64,000 nucleotides of DNA, taken from contig NC_133176.1 of assembly GCF_049306965.1 (NCBI RefSeq), positions 48,218,001 through 48,282,000 on the forward strand. Direction: 5' to 3'. Positions 45,652 to 58,139 of the stretch are shown here, one piece after another. Position 1 is the stretch's first letter; every line of letters starts with the position of its first letter. The stretch comes from Danio rerio (lineage: Eukaryota; Chordata; Actinopteri; Cypriniformes; Danionidae). The notes beneath the pieces are model-generated. The model was not told where the DNA came from. It searched no databases and saw only the letters and a list, made by a program, of their open reading frames with translations. Both the position numbers and the translations under genes were made by a program.

Positions 45652-48600
45652 ATGGTGAAGGAAACGGGTTTTTATGATATGCTGGGTGTTAAACCCAGTG
45701 CCAGCCCTGAAGAACTGAAGAAGGCCTATCGTAAACTGGCATTGAAATATCACCCAGATAAAAATCCAACAGAGGGGGAAAAGGTAAGATTAAAACACTT
45801 ATTTAATGTATCATCGTCTACAGATTGTTCTTTAATGTCATGAAAAGGATGCCTAATGAAAATGATACTATTAAAAAAACCTGTCATAAAAATCCACTCT
45901 TAAAGTAAAAAGTCCCATATAAAAAGCATTTTAAACATTTTCTTTCGGGTCATGCTAAAGATTTTAATTCACTCTTTGTTAAATAAAGGCCTTAAAAAGC
46001 TCTGAAACAGCAAAAAATGAAAATCTTTTCAGTATTTATGTGTTGTTTTCCAGTTCTAATATATAGTTGAAGTCAGAATTATTAGCCCCCCCTTTTACCC
46101 CACCCCCCAATTTTTGTTTAACAGAGATTTTTTTCAACACGTTTCTAAACACAATTTTAATAACTCATTTCTAATAACTGATTTATTTTATATTTGCCAA
46201 GATGACAGTGAATTATATTTGACTAGATATTTTTCAAGACACTTCTATACAGCTTAAAGTGACATTTAAAGACTTAACTTGGTTAACTAGGCAGGCAGGT
46301 TAGGGTAATTAGGCAAGTTATTGTATAATGATTGTTTGTTCTGTAGACATTCGGAAAAGAAATGTATAGCTTAAAGGGGCTAATAATTTTGACCATAAAT
46401 GGTTTTTAAAAAAATCCAAAAACCGCGTTTATTCTAGCCGAATTAAAACAAATAAGACTTTCTCCAGAATAAAAAATATTATCAAACATACTGTGAACGT
46501 TTCCTTGCTCTGTTAAACATCATTTAGGAAATATGTTAAAAAGAAAAAAATCGAAGGGGGTTTAATAATTCTCCTTCAACTGTATTGGGCAGACACAAAA
46601 AAAGATTCAAAATTATGTTAATAATAGTAAAAAAAAACTTGGCCCGCCCAAGTAAAGTCTGTGTGTTGGAAGCACTGGAAGAACATGACATATTTAAACA
46701 AAGTCTTAGGTTTAACTTCTAAATGACTGTAGAAACCCTATAAAAGCCTAATACCAAAATATCCATCCATCCATCTGTGATAGGGTGGATAGCATTCTCA
46801 ATTTCCTCACGATTTATTGATCTATTCATCTTTTTCAGTTTGCAGCTCTTCTGCTGGTCTCAGAATTGTTGACCTATAGCTTCAGATTTGGTGTCGTCTT
46901 CACTATTCTCTTGTTTTCAGTTCAAACAGATCTCCCAGGCATATGAAGTTTTGTCAGATGCCAAGAAGAGAGAAGTGTACGACAGAGGAGGTGAGAAGGC
47001 CATCAAGGAAGGTGGAAATGGAGGGTCGTGTTCCCCCATGGACATTTTTGACCTTTTCTTTGGAGGAGGCGGGCGAATGCACAGGGAGAGAAGAGGTGAG
47101 CTACATTTCTCTGTTGGATACAGACTGATTTTTATCAAATCATCCCACTGGATTTCTGGGTGTTCTTGGAAATCTTGTCTCCATTATTTATCACAGCAGA
47201 TTTAGATTTCCAGCTCATTAGAAGAGAGCTCCATGCATGAGCTGTTTTCTGACTGACAGAGTCTTTACACAGGGTTCATTGCTCCCTAACACGAGAAGTC
47301 TTTCCTTTGCTGTAGAAAGTTTATTAACAGATTTGTGCAACACAAAATATACGCTTACTAAACAAGTATAACATATAACACTTTTATTAACCCTTGTGTG
47401 TTGTTCAAATTGACTACCCTTTTGTTATGTTGGTGGCTGTTTTGCTCCATTGACTTCCACTGTAATGACATTTTTTGATTGCAAAGCCATGACACCACAT
47501 AATCATGCATTCTTTTTTTTTTTTATAAATATAATGTTTTATTTTCACATCAATAATTTACAGAATCATTTCAGTATACATGTAAACATTCTTTTCTAAC
47601 CACCCTCCACCCTTTTTCCACCCTCACAAGACAGAACACTTAAATAAACATGCTTTTCCATCCGTATTTTCAGTCAGTGTAACATCCAAATTATTCATGT
47701 ATTCAATAAATTTACCCCAAGTCTTCTCAAACATTGAAGAGTTTTTAAAGAATTGAAGATTAAACATTATTTTTTCAACAGGAACATAAGAAGAAAGTTC
47801 TCTAAGCCATAACATATGACTTGTTGGTTCTACTGATTTCCAATTTTAGCAATACATTTCTTTGCTGCTATCAGAGCAATTTTAATTAAAGGTAAATTTT
47901 TCCTTTGATCGAACAGAAGAACCGATTCATCCCCCAGTAACATAAATCTTGGATCAGGTAAAAGGTTAACATTGGCAGTTTTACTAATAGTTTGTATTAT
48001 ATTTCTCCAATAGGTTTTAAGTTTGGAACATGTCCAAAACATATAAAATAATGTACCAACCTCAATCTTACATCTAGAGCAACATTCTACATAATCATGC
48101 ATTCTTGATTGTTGCTGGTTTTTCCTATTGGGAAGAGGTACAATTTGTAATTTTATTGTTGATCATCAGTTGGCACCATTAACCCTTTAGATGGGAAAAC
48201 CAGCAACAATCAAGAATGCATGATTATATGCAACAGCAAAGTCATTATAATGGAAGTCAATGGGACAAAAACAGCCACGAACATCATGAAAGGGTTGTAA
48301 AATTGCTCAAAGTGTGATGAGTTTTTAAAAAAATAATTCAAAGCATTTTCCTAAAATGTGTGTCAAAATGAGGTTCATCACAAAAAAAATCAGTAAATTT
48401 GGTGAAACAGAGAAAGTTGTGCCAAATATATTCTCGAATACACCCCAGAGTGGATGAATACATTGCCAACAGCACACAAGGGTTCATAAATATACTTTTA
48501 TTTTACAAATTGTACACTACAATGGCATTTGTATGAATCATGCGGTCCCTTTTAACTGGATTTATGCCAGAAAGTCCTATCGAGTCTACTTTTGAGGGCA

Positions 48601-51600
48601 CTTGCGGTCGAATTAAAATGTAAAAAAAACAAATGCAGAGAAATAATCTCTGAACTGTAATAAAAACAGATGTTTTCCTTGGCATTTCTGAAAGGTTTTG
48701 CATTGTGATGACAATGTTTAAACACTAGTTGGCTACAGCAATGTCCACACTTGAGTTTGAGCATGCAATATTCTGTCAATGCGACACAATAAAACAAAAG
48801 TGTCATATACGCAATAAAACAAGTGTCATATACATCTCTGTACAGAAAGTTCACTGATCTCATCCACTTTACATGATGCAAATTCACAGGTCAGAGTTCA
48901 CCAAGCTTGGACTTTGGAACACAGCAACATGTAAAACTTGTCACACGAGCCGGCGTATTCACATGCATATGAATGGAAGTCAATCAATTGGGTGAAACGT
49001 GTAGCATGACCACACCTTAAGACTATCCTCAAACACCATTCTGTTGTTCATGTTTAATTGTCAAGAACATGTTCGCACTTATTGACAGATTACTTAATAT
49101 GGATTTGCACGGACACACTGTTTTCACAGATTTGTGTTTTCATAGTTTACACTGAGATTTCTTTTCATTATCTTGAACTTGAACCCTTTTTCGAAAGTTT
49201 GTTGAAATGCATTAGTCTCGTAAATATTACTAAAACGCATAATGTTTTTTGTTGTTGTTGAAAATGGTTTCATGTGAACTGCCCCTTAGTTAACCATTAC
49301 AAATTTGCTTATTAATGATCTAAAATAGTAAAGAATATTGAACAATTCTTAATGTTTAATTCAATAAAATCCTAAAACCATGTTTACATTAATGTTTTAT
49401 ATCGCATTTAAAAGGAGTCTCTTAAAAGCAAAATAAACCGTCCAATATTAAAGTAATATTTGAGATTAAATCACAAAAAAAGTCACAAATTTTCCAATCA
49501 AAGTGTAAATCCAAAGTGAAATGTAGTGGTTTCTCTACACAGGCAAGAACGTGGTGCATCAGCTGACCGTATCTTTGGAGGACCTTTACAATGGAACCAC
49601 CAGGAAACTTGCTCTCCAGAAGAATGTAATATGTGACAAATGTGAAGGTAATAAAAGCTAACATTTGTATAAGCAATCAAACACTATGACCTGTAATACA
49701 GTAATATATATATTGTTGAGTAGATGCACTACTTTTTTCCCACAGAAGAAATCTTTTGTGCTCAACAATGTTTTATTCATATAAATACAGTAGAGAAGTA
49801 ATATAGTGAAATATTGCTAATTTAAATCTAGCTGTAATCTATTTAAGAATTTAGTTTATTCATGTGATAGTAAAGCTGAATATTTGTCAGCTTAGTTTGA
49901 TGTAGGGCTGTGTGATTTGAGGAAAATATCTAATTGCAAATATTGCGATTGCGTTTTGATTTGTGATTTTAATTTTGTAGTCAAGCTTCAGCTGTATATT
50001 CCGTATTATAGCTTCTTACTGCTAAAATGCAGTGAGTGTAAGTTAAAAAAAAAGGAACTGAAAACATATTAACTTACTCCAACGTTTATTTAAATTTGTT
50101 TATAAATATTCAGAAATTAAACAGCTTTTTCTCTAGAGCAAACAGAAGTGAGTTATAGCGTTAGTTATCACCTGGTGCCTGTGGTGCTTTTTTAGGTGCC
50201 GGTTGTGGTGTTTTTCTCATGCTGTGGCAACAATTCTGTGACAGTTTTTGTTTGGTGTCTGTAACTTTGAAACCAAAATATTTCAATATTACCAACATGC
50301 TGTTTTTTAATTTTTTTATGAATTTGCCTATAAATGCTTCTGAAGCGGGGGACGCCATAATCCCACCTGTCTGTGCTTTCCTGTTTGTTTGTTTGTTTTT
50401 TATTGTGGGCTTTCTGCATACTTTGGTTGCACATTTCTAATTGGGCAGAACAAAAGTGAGCTCACTTATTTGGCTCTTAAGACGTCACACACAGATGGCA
50501 GTCATGCATTTGCTCTGGGTGGGGGAAATTATATAATACATAAATATTTCAAATAGCAGCCTCTTGCGATTAGCTAATCACAACGCTTCCATCTGCGATT
50601 CGATTTCGATTAATCGCACAGCCCTAGTTTGGCGCATTGTTGCTAAACAAAGTGTAAATTTTCTAAATAAAAAAAAAGAAAGAACACTGACTTTAAACTT
50701 TGAACAGTAGTATAATTATATTCAGTTTATTTACTCTTCTGTTGTTTTTTTAATAGTTAGAATTAATATTGTTTTATATTTCTTACAGGTCGTGGAGGGC
50801 GTAAAGGAGTAATCGAAGTGTGTCCTCTGTGCCGTGGGGTGGGTGTCCAGGTCAGATTACACCACTTGGCTCCTGGTATGGTCCAGCAGATCTCCACAGT
50901 GTGTGAGGGCTGTCAGGGACAAGGCCAGAGACTTGGTCACCGCGATCGCTGCAAAACATGCACAGGCCGCAAGATACTACGACAGAAGAAGATCCTGGAA
51001 GTGCACATTGATAAAGGTAATAATAGGGGGAAATCGGTTCATTCATTCATTTTCCTTCGGCTTAGTCCCTTTGTTTATCAGGGGTTACCACAGTGGAACG
51101 AACTGCCAACTTATTTATCATATGTTTTACACAGCGGATGCCCTTCCAGCTGCAACCCAGTACTAGGAAACATCCCTACACACTCATTCACACACTACGG
51201 CCAATTTAGTTTGTTCGATTCACCTGTACCGCATGTCTTTGGACTGTGGGGGAAATTCGAGCACCTAGAGGAAACCCATATGACCACTGGGAGAACATGC
51301 AAACTCTACACAGAAATGCCAACTGGCCCAGCCGGGACTCGAACCAGTGACCTTCTTGCTGTGAGGCGGCAGTGCTAACCACTGAGCCACCGAAATCGGT
51401 TCATTCAAACATATTTGCTTTACGCAGACTTTTATGTTTTTAAATACTTTGTTGCGTGTTATTGCAGGTATGAAAGATGGACAGAAAATAGTGTTTCATG
51501 GTGAAGGGGACCAAGAGCCTGGGCTCAAACCTGGAGACATCATCATCGTCTTGGATCAGAGAGCACATCCGCTTTACACCAGGTAAAATCACTCAGGAAA

Positions 51601-54600
51601 TTTAAAATGAAGACTATATCTAATAATGTTTATGTATTATTTTCTAAGATTCATTTTTTTTTAGGTGCACCAGTGGTCAAACGTTTTGAATAAGTTGAAA
51701 ACAATCATGTTTTTATAAAATATTTGTTACAGAAACTGAAATATATTTAATTTGAAATGTTTCATATTTGTGTTTGTGTATGCTCTCATGTATGTATATA
51801 TTATTATTAATTATTATTATTTTTAATTGCTCAACTTATTTAGACATTTCAGCAGTTACTCTGGTCTTTAGTGTCACATGATCCTTCAGAAATCGTTTTC
51901 TGCTTGTTTTTTAATAAGATATTTCAAGACACACAGCATTTATTTGTAATAATACTCCTTTTCTAACGTCACATTATCGCTTTTGATCAATCTAGCGTGT
52001 GTATGATCAGTAAAGGCGAAGCAGTGGCGCTGTAGGTAGTGCTGTTGCCTCACAGCAAGAAGGTCGCAAGGTTGCTGGTTCAAGCCTCTGCTCAGTTGGC
52101 GTTTCTGTGTGGAGTTTGCATGTTCTCCCTGTGTTCGCGTGGGTTTCCTCGAGGTGCTCCGGTTTCCCCCACAGTCCAAAGATATGCGGTACAGGTGAAT
52201 TGGGTAGGCTAAATTGTCCGTAGTGTATGTGTGTGTGTATGTGTGTGGATGTTTCCCAGAGATGGGTTGCGGCTGGAAAGGCATCCGCTGCGTAAAAATG
52301 TGCTGGACAAATTGGCAGTTCATTCCACTGTGGCGAACCCAAATTAATAAAGGGACTAAACCGACAAGAGAATGAATGAATGAATGAATGAATAACCAGT
52401 AAAAACATTCATTTCTCAAACATTTTTCTTTCAAATCTTTAAATTGTAGATTTCCATAAAATAAAATAAAATAAAATAAAATAAAAATACTCAGCAGGTA
52501 ATAATAATAATAAATGTTTGAGGAGCAAATCGGCATAGTGGAATGGTTTCTGGCATGGCACTAAAGTCTAGACTTTAAATCACACCATGAAATAACATTT
52601 AACAACTATTTAGTACTTTTTGATCAAAACAATAAAGGCTTGCTGAATATAAGAGACTTATTCGTTTATTGTTAAATAAAACCGATTATAAAAAGTTTTC
52701 AGAGGTACTGGAGTGTCCTGCAGAGGGCAGCAGAGTCTCACTTACTCATTTACTTCAGTATCTGTGTCATGTTTCTATATGTGGGGCAGCCTGTTCAAAC
52801 ACATGGCCATTCAGACGTGATGATTGAGAAAAACAGAATATCTGAATGATAACGTTGCTCGACATTTGTTTACTCAGACAAGGAGATGACCTGATTGTGA
52901 GCATGGAGCTGCAGCTGGTGGAGTCATTGTGTGGTTTTCAAAAGCCCATCAAAACACTGGACAGCAGAACTCTGCTCATAACGTCTCATCCAGGTAAACA
53001 TTCACATTACAGACGCTTTTCATGACATCAGCACTGTAGGGGTCAATACTTGTGTTGAGATCTGCAGAAGCTTCTGTCTTGAAACCTGTAACTGTGTTGA
53101 TTCTGATCGGGCTGGATGAGAATGGTAATATTAACAGCATGTCATCTTAGCAGATGGCACACACCATATGGCCATGTTTACAAAAGCAAACTCCTCATAA
53201 GGGATTTTTAGTGTCTTGTTGACCTTGTGTAATATCCTTTGCTTGATTATCATTCAAGTCAGTCCAGACATGGTTTTGTTTATTTATTTTTTAATAACTA
53301 CACATTTTAAAAGATTTATAACAAAAATTATTAACAACAATTCTGTAGTCACATTGTGTACTAAGACCCACAGAAAAGATGTTTTTATATACGACCTAGG
53401 ATCTATAGCAAGGGTGCCCAGACTCAGTCCTATAGAGCCAGTGTCCTGCATAGTTTAGCTCCAGCTCGCTTCAACACACCTGCCTGGAAGTTTCTGTTAG
53501 CCTAGAAAGAGCTTGATTAGCTGGTTTAATTGGGGTCGGAACTAAAATATGCAGGACACCGGCCCTCCAGGACCAAGGTTGGGCACCTCTGATCTTTTCT
53601 GGTGTGATAAACAAGGTGCTTTGCTGCTGTACCATGCCTGTAGCAGGCTCGATGTTATTATGCGATAGTATTATTTTATGCCTTTTTATTTTTAATGTTA
53701 ATAGGGGAACTGATCAAACCTGGAGATAAGAAATGTGTTATGAACGAGGGGATGCCTATGCACCGTCGGCCATTTGAGAAAGGGAAGCTCATCATTCATT
53801 TCAATGTGAGTAGCAATTACAATTAATAATTAATTAATATGTTTTTTTCCCTCTATTTGTTTTGTATGTATTGATACCAGGTATCAATAAATAAAAGAAT
53901 TTTATTATGTGAATTGTAGCAAATGTAAGTCATTTTAAAATCAGTTTATTTCATGCTTGAAAGTTTCATTTTTGATGTTTTTAAACCCTTTACCTGCCTG
54001 CTGTACCAAATGGTTGAGCATATTTTTATGTTTTACATAATGACTGTTTAAGGTCATTCAAAGAAAGACTGTTTTAAATAATAGTTCACACACAGCATTG
54101 TTGGTTTACAAGAATATCAAACAAACATAATCCTGCTGCACTCAAAAATGTTTACATTTTTTGAAAATGTTTTATTTTGAATATTATTTCACATAAATTG
54201 TTCTTACACTTCATATTTCAGATTTTTCATAGTATATGTATTAATTCGGGTACTTTTATCATAAACCGACATATCTACCATTTGGTAAAGGCTGATATTT
54301 TAGAAATTATGAAATGTGTTAACTAGTGACGTTAGGAGTTAGGAAATGCAATCTAAAATATTTTTTTTTTGGTGGGCCAATTAAAGGGTTAATAAAAAAA
54401 TAAAATAACAAAAATACATTACAGTTATATTGAATATTTGAATTAAAACATGTAAAACTATAGTGTACTGTTATACAGTGAAAATGTTTTAACAACAGTA
54501 CAAAAACTATCTTTTAAAAACTATTTCTAATAACCAATTTCTTTTGTTTTTTCCATGATCATGTTACATTAGCTGAATTAGCATAAAGAGACAAGTTATT

Positions 54601-55646
54601 AGACAACAGTGGTGTGATCTGTAGCCAATAGGAAAAAAAATCTTAAGGGAGCTAATAAAATTGATCTTAACATTTTTTTAGTGTGTGTATATATACAGTT
54701 GAAGTCAGAATTATTAGCCCCGTTTATTTTTTCCCCCCAATTTCTGTTTAACAGAGTTTTTTTTAATTTAATTTTATTTTATTTTTTTTTTTACAAATTT
54801 CTAAACATAATAGTTTTAATAACTAATTTCTAATAACTGCTTTATTTTATCTTTGCCATGATGACAGTAAATAATATTTGACTAGATATTTTTCAAGACA
54901 CTTCTATACAGCTTAAAGCGACATTTAAAAGCTTAACCATATTATTTAGGTTAACTAGGCAGGTTAGGGTAATTAGGCAAGTTATTGTAGAATGATGGTT
55001 TGTTTTGTAGACTATCAAAAAATATAGCTTAAAAGGGCTAATAAGTTTGTCCTTAATATGGTGTTTAAAAAGTTAAAAACTGCTTTTATTCTAGCCAAAA
55101 TAATACTAATAAGACTTTCTCCAGAAGAAAAAATATTATCAGAAATACTGTGAACATGTCCTTGCTCTGTTAAACATCATTTGAGAAATATTTAAAAAAG
55201 AAAAAACAATTCAAAGGGGGGCTAATCAATCTGACTTTAACTGTATATATATTCTTTTAATTCAAATAAAAGAAACAAGACTTTAAAAATAGATAATCAT
55301 ATTTAGAAATTCATTGTGTCATTATATTGTATTTTTGAAAACTAACATCTTTCATAACTTAACTAGTTTTTCTCCCATAAAATAATCAGTCAGCAAGACT
55401 AATTGCCCAAATTGTTTTAAGGTGGTCTTTCCTGAAGAGAACTTCCTCCCACTAAACAAACTGAAGGAGCTGGAAAGGTTTCTGCCCAACAAACAGGAGA
55501 ACATGGAGTCTGACAGCATGGACGATGACCTCTACATCTACGCTGACCTCGAGGACTGTGACCTGAGCCACGAACGCCATCATTACCACTACATAGAGGA
55601 GGAAGACTTTTACCCTTCAGGAGGGGTGCAGTGTCAGACCTCATAG
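45652..55646 (+). CDS. dnaja1: DNAJA1-type HSP40 co-chaperone, eight coding exons
   Basis: Type I J-domain proteins deliver unfolded clients to HSP70 and trigger its ATPase in the cytosol. Exons: 45652-45783, 46921-47095, 49543-49647, 50789-51016, 51468-51582, 52878-52993, 53705-53805, 55422-55646; phases match and the total is 1197 nt (398 aa; human DNAJA1 is 397). J domain, residues 1-70, has the HPD triad in [10 protein letters not shown] Gly-rich linker follows ([16 protein letters not shown]). The zinc-binding region has four CxxC motifs: [24 protein letters not shown] and CKTCTGRK. The C-terminal substrate domains include [17 protein letters not shown]. The protein ends CQTS, a farnesylation box as in DNAJA1, DNAJA2 and DNAJA4. 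[12 protein letters not shown] and the smu1 neighbour favour DNAJA1. The C-terminal segment before CQTS ([20 protein letters not shown]) differs from the mammalian one. An acceptor at 45628-45629 implies a spliced 5' UTR, so the ATG at 45652 is in the second exon of the transcript. Confidence 0.92.
46064..46582. mobile_element. Abundant TA-flanked DNA transposon, copy 6
   Basis: Left end TAGTTGAAGTCAGAATTATT (first base changed), right end AATTCTCCTTCAACTG then TA, in dnaja1 intron 1. Internal family landmarks are present. No coding capacity. Confidence 0.85.
47391..48482. mobile_element. piggyBac-like palindromic element interrupted by an L1
   Basis: The ends are CCCTTGTGTGTTGTT on the left (after TTAA at 47387-47390) and AACAGCACACAAGGG on the right (followed by TTCA, probably a mutated TTAA). 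The arms mirror each other: CATTGACTTCCACTGTAATG against CATTATAATGGAAGTCAATG, and CATGCATTCTTGATTGTTGC against GCAACAATCAAGAATGCATG. Without the L1 inside it is about 500 bp with no coding capacity. Confidence 0.7.
47515..48088 (-). mobile_element. 5'-truncated L1-type LINE, minus strand
   Basis: An insertion with an 18-bp direct repeat, ACATAATCATGCATTCTT, at 47497-47514 and 48089-48106, and a T run at its left edge, i.e. a poly(A) tail on the minus strand. The minus strand encodes the C-terminal end of an L1 ORF2 protein: [20 protein letters not shown] and later [16 protein letters not shown], then [14 protein letters not shown] after a break. Only the last ~570 bp of the element were inserted. 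The identical target repeats suggest a fairly recent event. Confidence 0.85.
48483..49542 (+). other. dnaja1 intron 2, right part
   Basis: About 48883-49020 carries AGAGTTCACCAAGCTTGGAC and ATGAATGGAAGTCAATCAAT, also found in inverted form at about 60570-60700. The rest is unassigned; no exon seen. Confidence 0.45.
49903..50626 (-). mobile_element. hAT-like element with BED-finger remnant (dnaja1 intron 3)
   Basis: Inverted ends TAGGGCTGTGTGATT and AATCGCACAGCCCTA, flanked by imperfect 8-bp repeats GTTTGATG and GTTTGGCG. The minus strand at 50161-50358 reads [13 protein letters not shown] after an MASPASEAF start, like the BED zinc-finger N-terminus of hAT transposases. The zinc ligands and the catalytic domain are not present, so it is a deleted copy. 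Confidence 0.78.
51038..51396 (-). repeat. DANA-type SINE, nearly full length (antisense)
   Basis: CATTCATTCATTTTCCTTCG at the left, GCGGATGCCCTTCCAGCTGC, CATGTCTTTGGACTGTGGGG, and the tRNA-like head GCGGCAGTGCTAACCACTGA at the right. It lies in dnaja1 intron 4, a few bases after the exon donor, and makes the exon 4 frame look longer than it is. Confidence 0.88.
51655..51935. repeat. Unclassified interspersed repeat fragment
   Basis: Contains CACCAGTGGTCAAACG, a run of ATTATTATT, and TTAGTGTCACATGATCCTTC followed by AGAAATC, words I associate with common cyprinid repeats. Ends not defined. Confidence 0.4.
52014..52392 (+). repeat. DANA-type SINE, full length (sense)
   Basis: From AGGCGAAGCAGTGGCGCTGT (degraded A-box head) through GTTTCTGTGTGGAGTTTGCA, CACAGTCCAAAGATATGCGG and GGGACTAAACCGACAAGAGA to the (GAAT)n tail. 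Located in dnaja1 intron 5. Confidence 0.88.
52456..52487. repeat. (AAAAT)n microsatellite
   Basis: A short pentanucleotide run, AAAATAAAATAAAATAAAAT and one to two further units. Confidence 0.85.
53409..53591. mobile_element. hAT-type MITE (CAAGGGTGCCCA ends)
   Basis: 183 bp in dnaja1 intron 6. The left end CAAGGGTGCCCAGACTCAGT is answered by CCAAGGTTGGGCACCTCTG; the inner GTGTCCTGCATAGTTTAGCT is answered by AACTAAAATATGCAGGACAC. Related in plan to the element at 35511-35692. Confidence 0.75.
54520..55310. mobile_element. Old relic of the abundant TA transposon, split by a younger copy
   Basis: The left half (about 54520-54690: TTTCTAATAACCAATTTC, AGACAAGTTATTAGACAACA, GGGAGCTAATAAAATTGATC) and the right half (about 55253-55310: AATAAAAGAAACAAGACTTT) are consecutive parts of the family consensus. 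The fresh copy at 54696-55243 sits between them. Located in dnaja1 intron 7. Confidence 0.65.
54696..55243. mobile_element. Abundant TA-flanked DNA transposon, copy 7 (both ends present)
   Basis: 548 bp, CAGTTGAAGTCAGAATTATT on the left and ATCTGACTTTAACTG on the right, TA on both sides. No coding capacity. Confidence 0.88.
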
Positions 55647-58139
55647 AGATCCGCTTAACTTGCCCTTCACAAACACCACCTCTTCTGGATTACCAGAAAT
55701 TAAAGGACCAAGAGGAAAGTCCAATACCTCTCAACTATAGTTGTGCCTAGCATAAGACCTCTTAGTGCCGACCTCTTGTGTCATCATCGAGTGGAAGAAT
55801 CCCCTAAACCAAATTCTGGAGCAAACTTTTAAATATGATAAATGGAGACTGTCAGTCAGTTCAGTCTATAAAAAAATGTGAGCGTGGAAATGGAAGAGGA
55901 ATCAGGTGTAAAGCTGGTTGTGCCATAATCCCAGAAATTTCCAGCTTTACAAATCTCGTCATCGATTTTAGTTTTTTGTACTAATTATGGTAACTCCATT
56001 CAAGGCTACCGTCGTTTGCTGAAACAACACAATTGTTGAGTGTTTTTGGGACAACTTAATAGTTTCATGTTCAATCCAGATGAATTTGTATAAACGAATA
56101 AGTTAATTTGAGTCCTTCAGGTTGTCCCAACACAAGTCGATTGTGTGGAGCTCAGCATTTTTTACAGTGTACTTGATCTCGATGTTGTTGGTCTTTTGTT
56201 ATGTGCCAGTTAATGTTTTTTAGAGCGTTTCAAACTTAAAATGGTGGTCCTTTGAAAGAAAATAAGATGTCGTGTTGAAAACATTTTCAGACTGTGATGC
56301 GTTTCTGAAAAGCCTTACTGTGCAGCAGGTGTTACTAGCATACTGCTGTCTAACACACTGACGTTATGTTTATATCCCAGTTCCTGGCCGAATAACATTT
56401 AAGTATATTTTAGTTTTCATCTGAAGTAAGAAATAACTGCCAAGGATTTCCACAAAACTAAATCATGTTGTGTTTGTTGGTTATTTGAGAAGTACATCTA
56501 AAAACAAAACAAAAAACAATAAGCTTTGCAGAATGTTCAATTTTAAAATGAGAGCACACTAAAAGTTGAACATTTAAATCACTTGTAAAGGTGCTGTATG
56601 TAAGTTTTTGACTCCTCTAAAGCTTTAAAATACCATAATATGTTTGCAGATATTTTAGAAACGCGCTAAGCGAAAAGTCATGTTTATATGTAAAACAATG
56701 CTGAAGTCAGTTATTCTGCTTTGTAAATGTATATTACGTGCCAGAATGTCTGTCTTTGTTTTGGTCCCTTTAGTCCGCCCAATGCCAGTTAAGCTAATTA
56801 TATTTCAGCACACTGGGTTGCCATGGTGGAAAACTGTGTATTTCATTCAGAAAGTATGCGTCTGTGACCAAAATGCTACAGAAACAGCCTCCGAAATGAG
56901 ACACAGATTCAAAGCTCCATATGAGGTAGTTGTTAATTAAATTGCATTTCTCCAGCTCTGATCTCATTTGCACATGAGGACCCATTCATAATATATATTA
57001 GCATGAAAATGAAGTACTGGGGTCAGAAAGATAACCGGCATATGGGTTTTAGAAACCTGCCCAGCTTCTGACCACACAAGTTAACCAACAAAAGGCTTTC
57101 TTTGGCCTGAAAGTATCAACCAAAGACAAAGGAACTTACCAGTAGCGTTTGCATTACTGTGGCTCAGCCAGTACTCTGGGAAAACAAAGTTTTAGGTCCC
57201 TCATCGCTGGGCTGTTACAGTCTCAAATGAAATTATATAATTTAAACCCAAGGAATAGAACTTTTCACTTATATGGAGGTTATTGTCGATTTGAAACTAG
57301 ATTATATACATTTATATTTCCACACACTAGACGAAACACAACAAACATTTAAATACAGCCTTTCAGAAGCACAGAATAGGGCACTCACTGCACTCAAACG
57401 AAATGGTAAGGTTTATAATCAAATGAATACATATTAAACCTCTTTAACATTATTAAATGTACATGCTGAATACCTGATATTGGTTGGTCATATATGAGTC
57501 ACAGCTCTAAAATCATTTTCAAAGGGTTTATCTAAGATCTGAGGTGAACTATCTGCTGCTGCTTTCAGTAGGATGACAATAAATGCCATGTAAAATGGCA
57601 TTCAAACTTGCATTGTTAGCATTTAACACTGAATAAAAACACGAAATGTACCTGGTGATCACTATCATAGTTGTGCAGCTGCAAGAAATAGAGGTCATTT
57701 ATAATATTTAAATTTCAAGTGTTGGTTAGGACAAATACTCCTTTCAATATGGGAAATATTCCTTATATCGCGAGTCGTTTCTTTTTATTTGGAACATTGT
57801 TTAATCAGCCTTCAGGCTCGATTGTCAGGCTCACTCCTGTTGATGTCCTCAATCTGGCAACCTGCGTGTGTTTTGAGCCAGGGCTGCAATACCTAGTTTA
57901 ACCACTGGGTGTCTAACTTACATACTGCACCTTCAACATTATTCACACTATTAATTTTATTGTATGTTGAGTGAAGAATTGTGTACAATTGTGAAGTTTT
58001 GATTACGATCGGTAACACAGCCCTTTGTAGTTCTATTTATAAATTAAATGTGACATTGTTATTTAGTCACTTGTTTTGTTTGGGTTCTTGAAGCGACTAA
58101 ATGTTGGACAAAAAAAAAAAACAATCCACATGTTGTAAA
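55647..58139 (+). other. dnaja1 3' UTR and flank
   Basis: A CACTG-type MITE relic lies at about 56005-56170 (TTTTTGGGACAACTTAATAG, then CATTTTTTACAGTG). The clearest AATAAA is at 57632-57637. The frames at 56680, 57149 and 57719 have no recognised domain. The rest is unassigned. Confidence 0.45.

Noticed and set aside
47624-48102. Minus-strand frames as a possible host gene in dnaja1 intron 2
   Set aside because: The Cys-rich CSRCK...FWTCS pattern, the T run and the 18-bp direct repeats mark an L1 3' end.
50834-51378. Frames continuing from dnaja1 exon 4 into downstream sequence
   Set aside because: The donor at 51017 ends the exon; the continuation is an antisense SINE.
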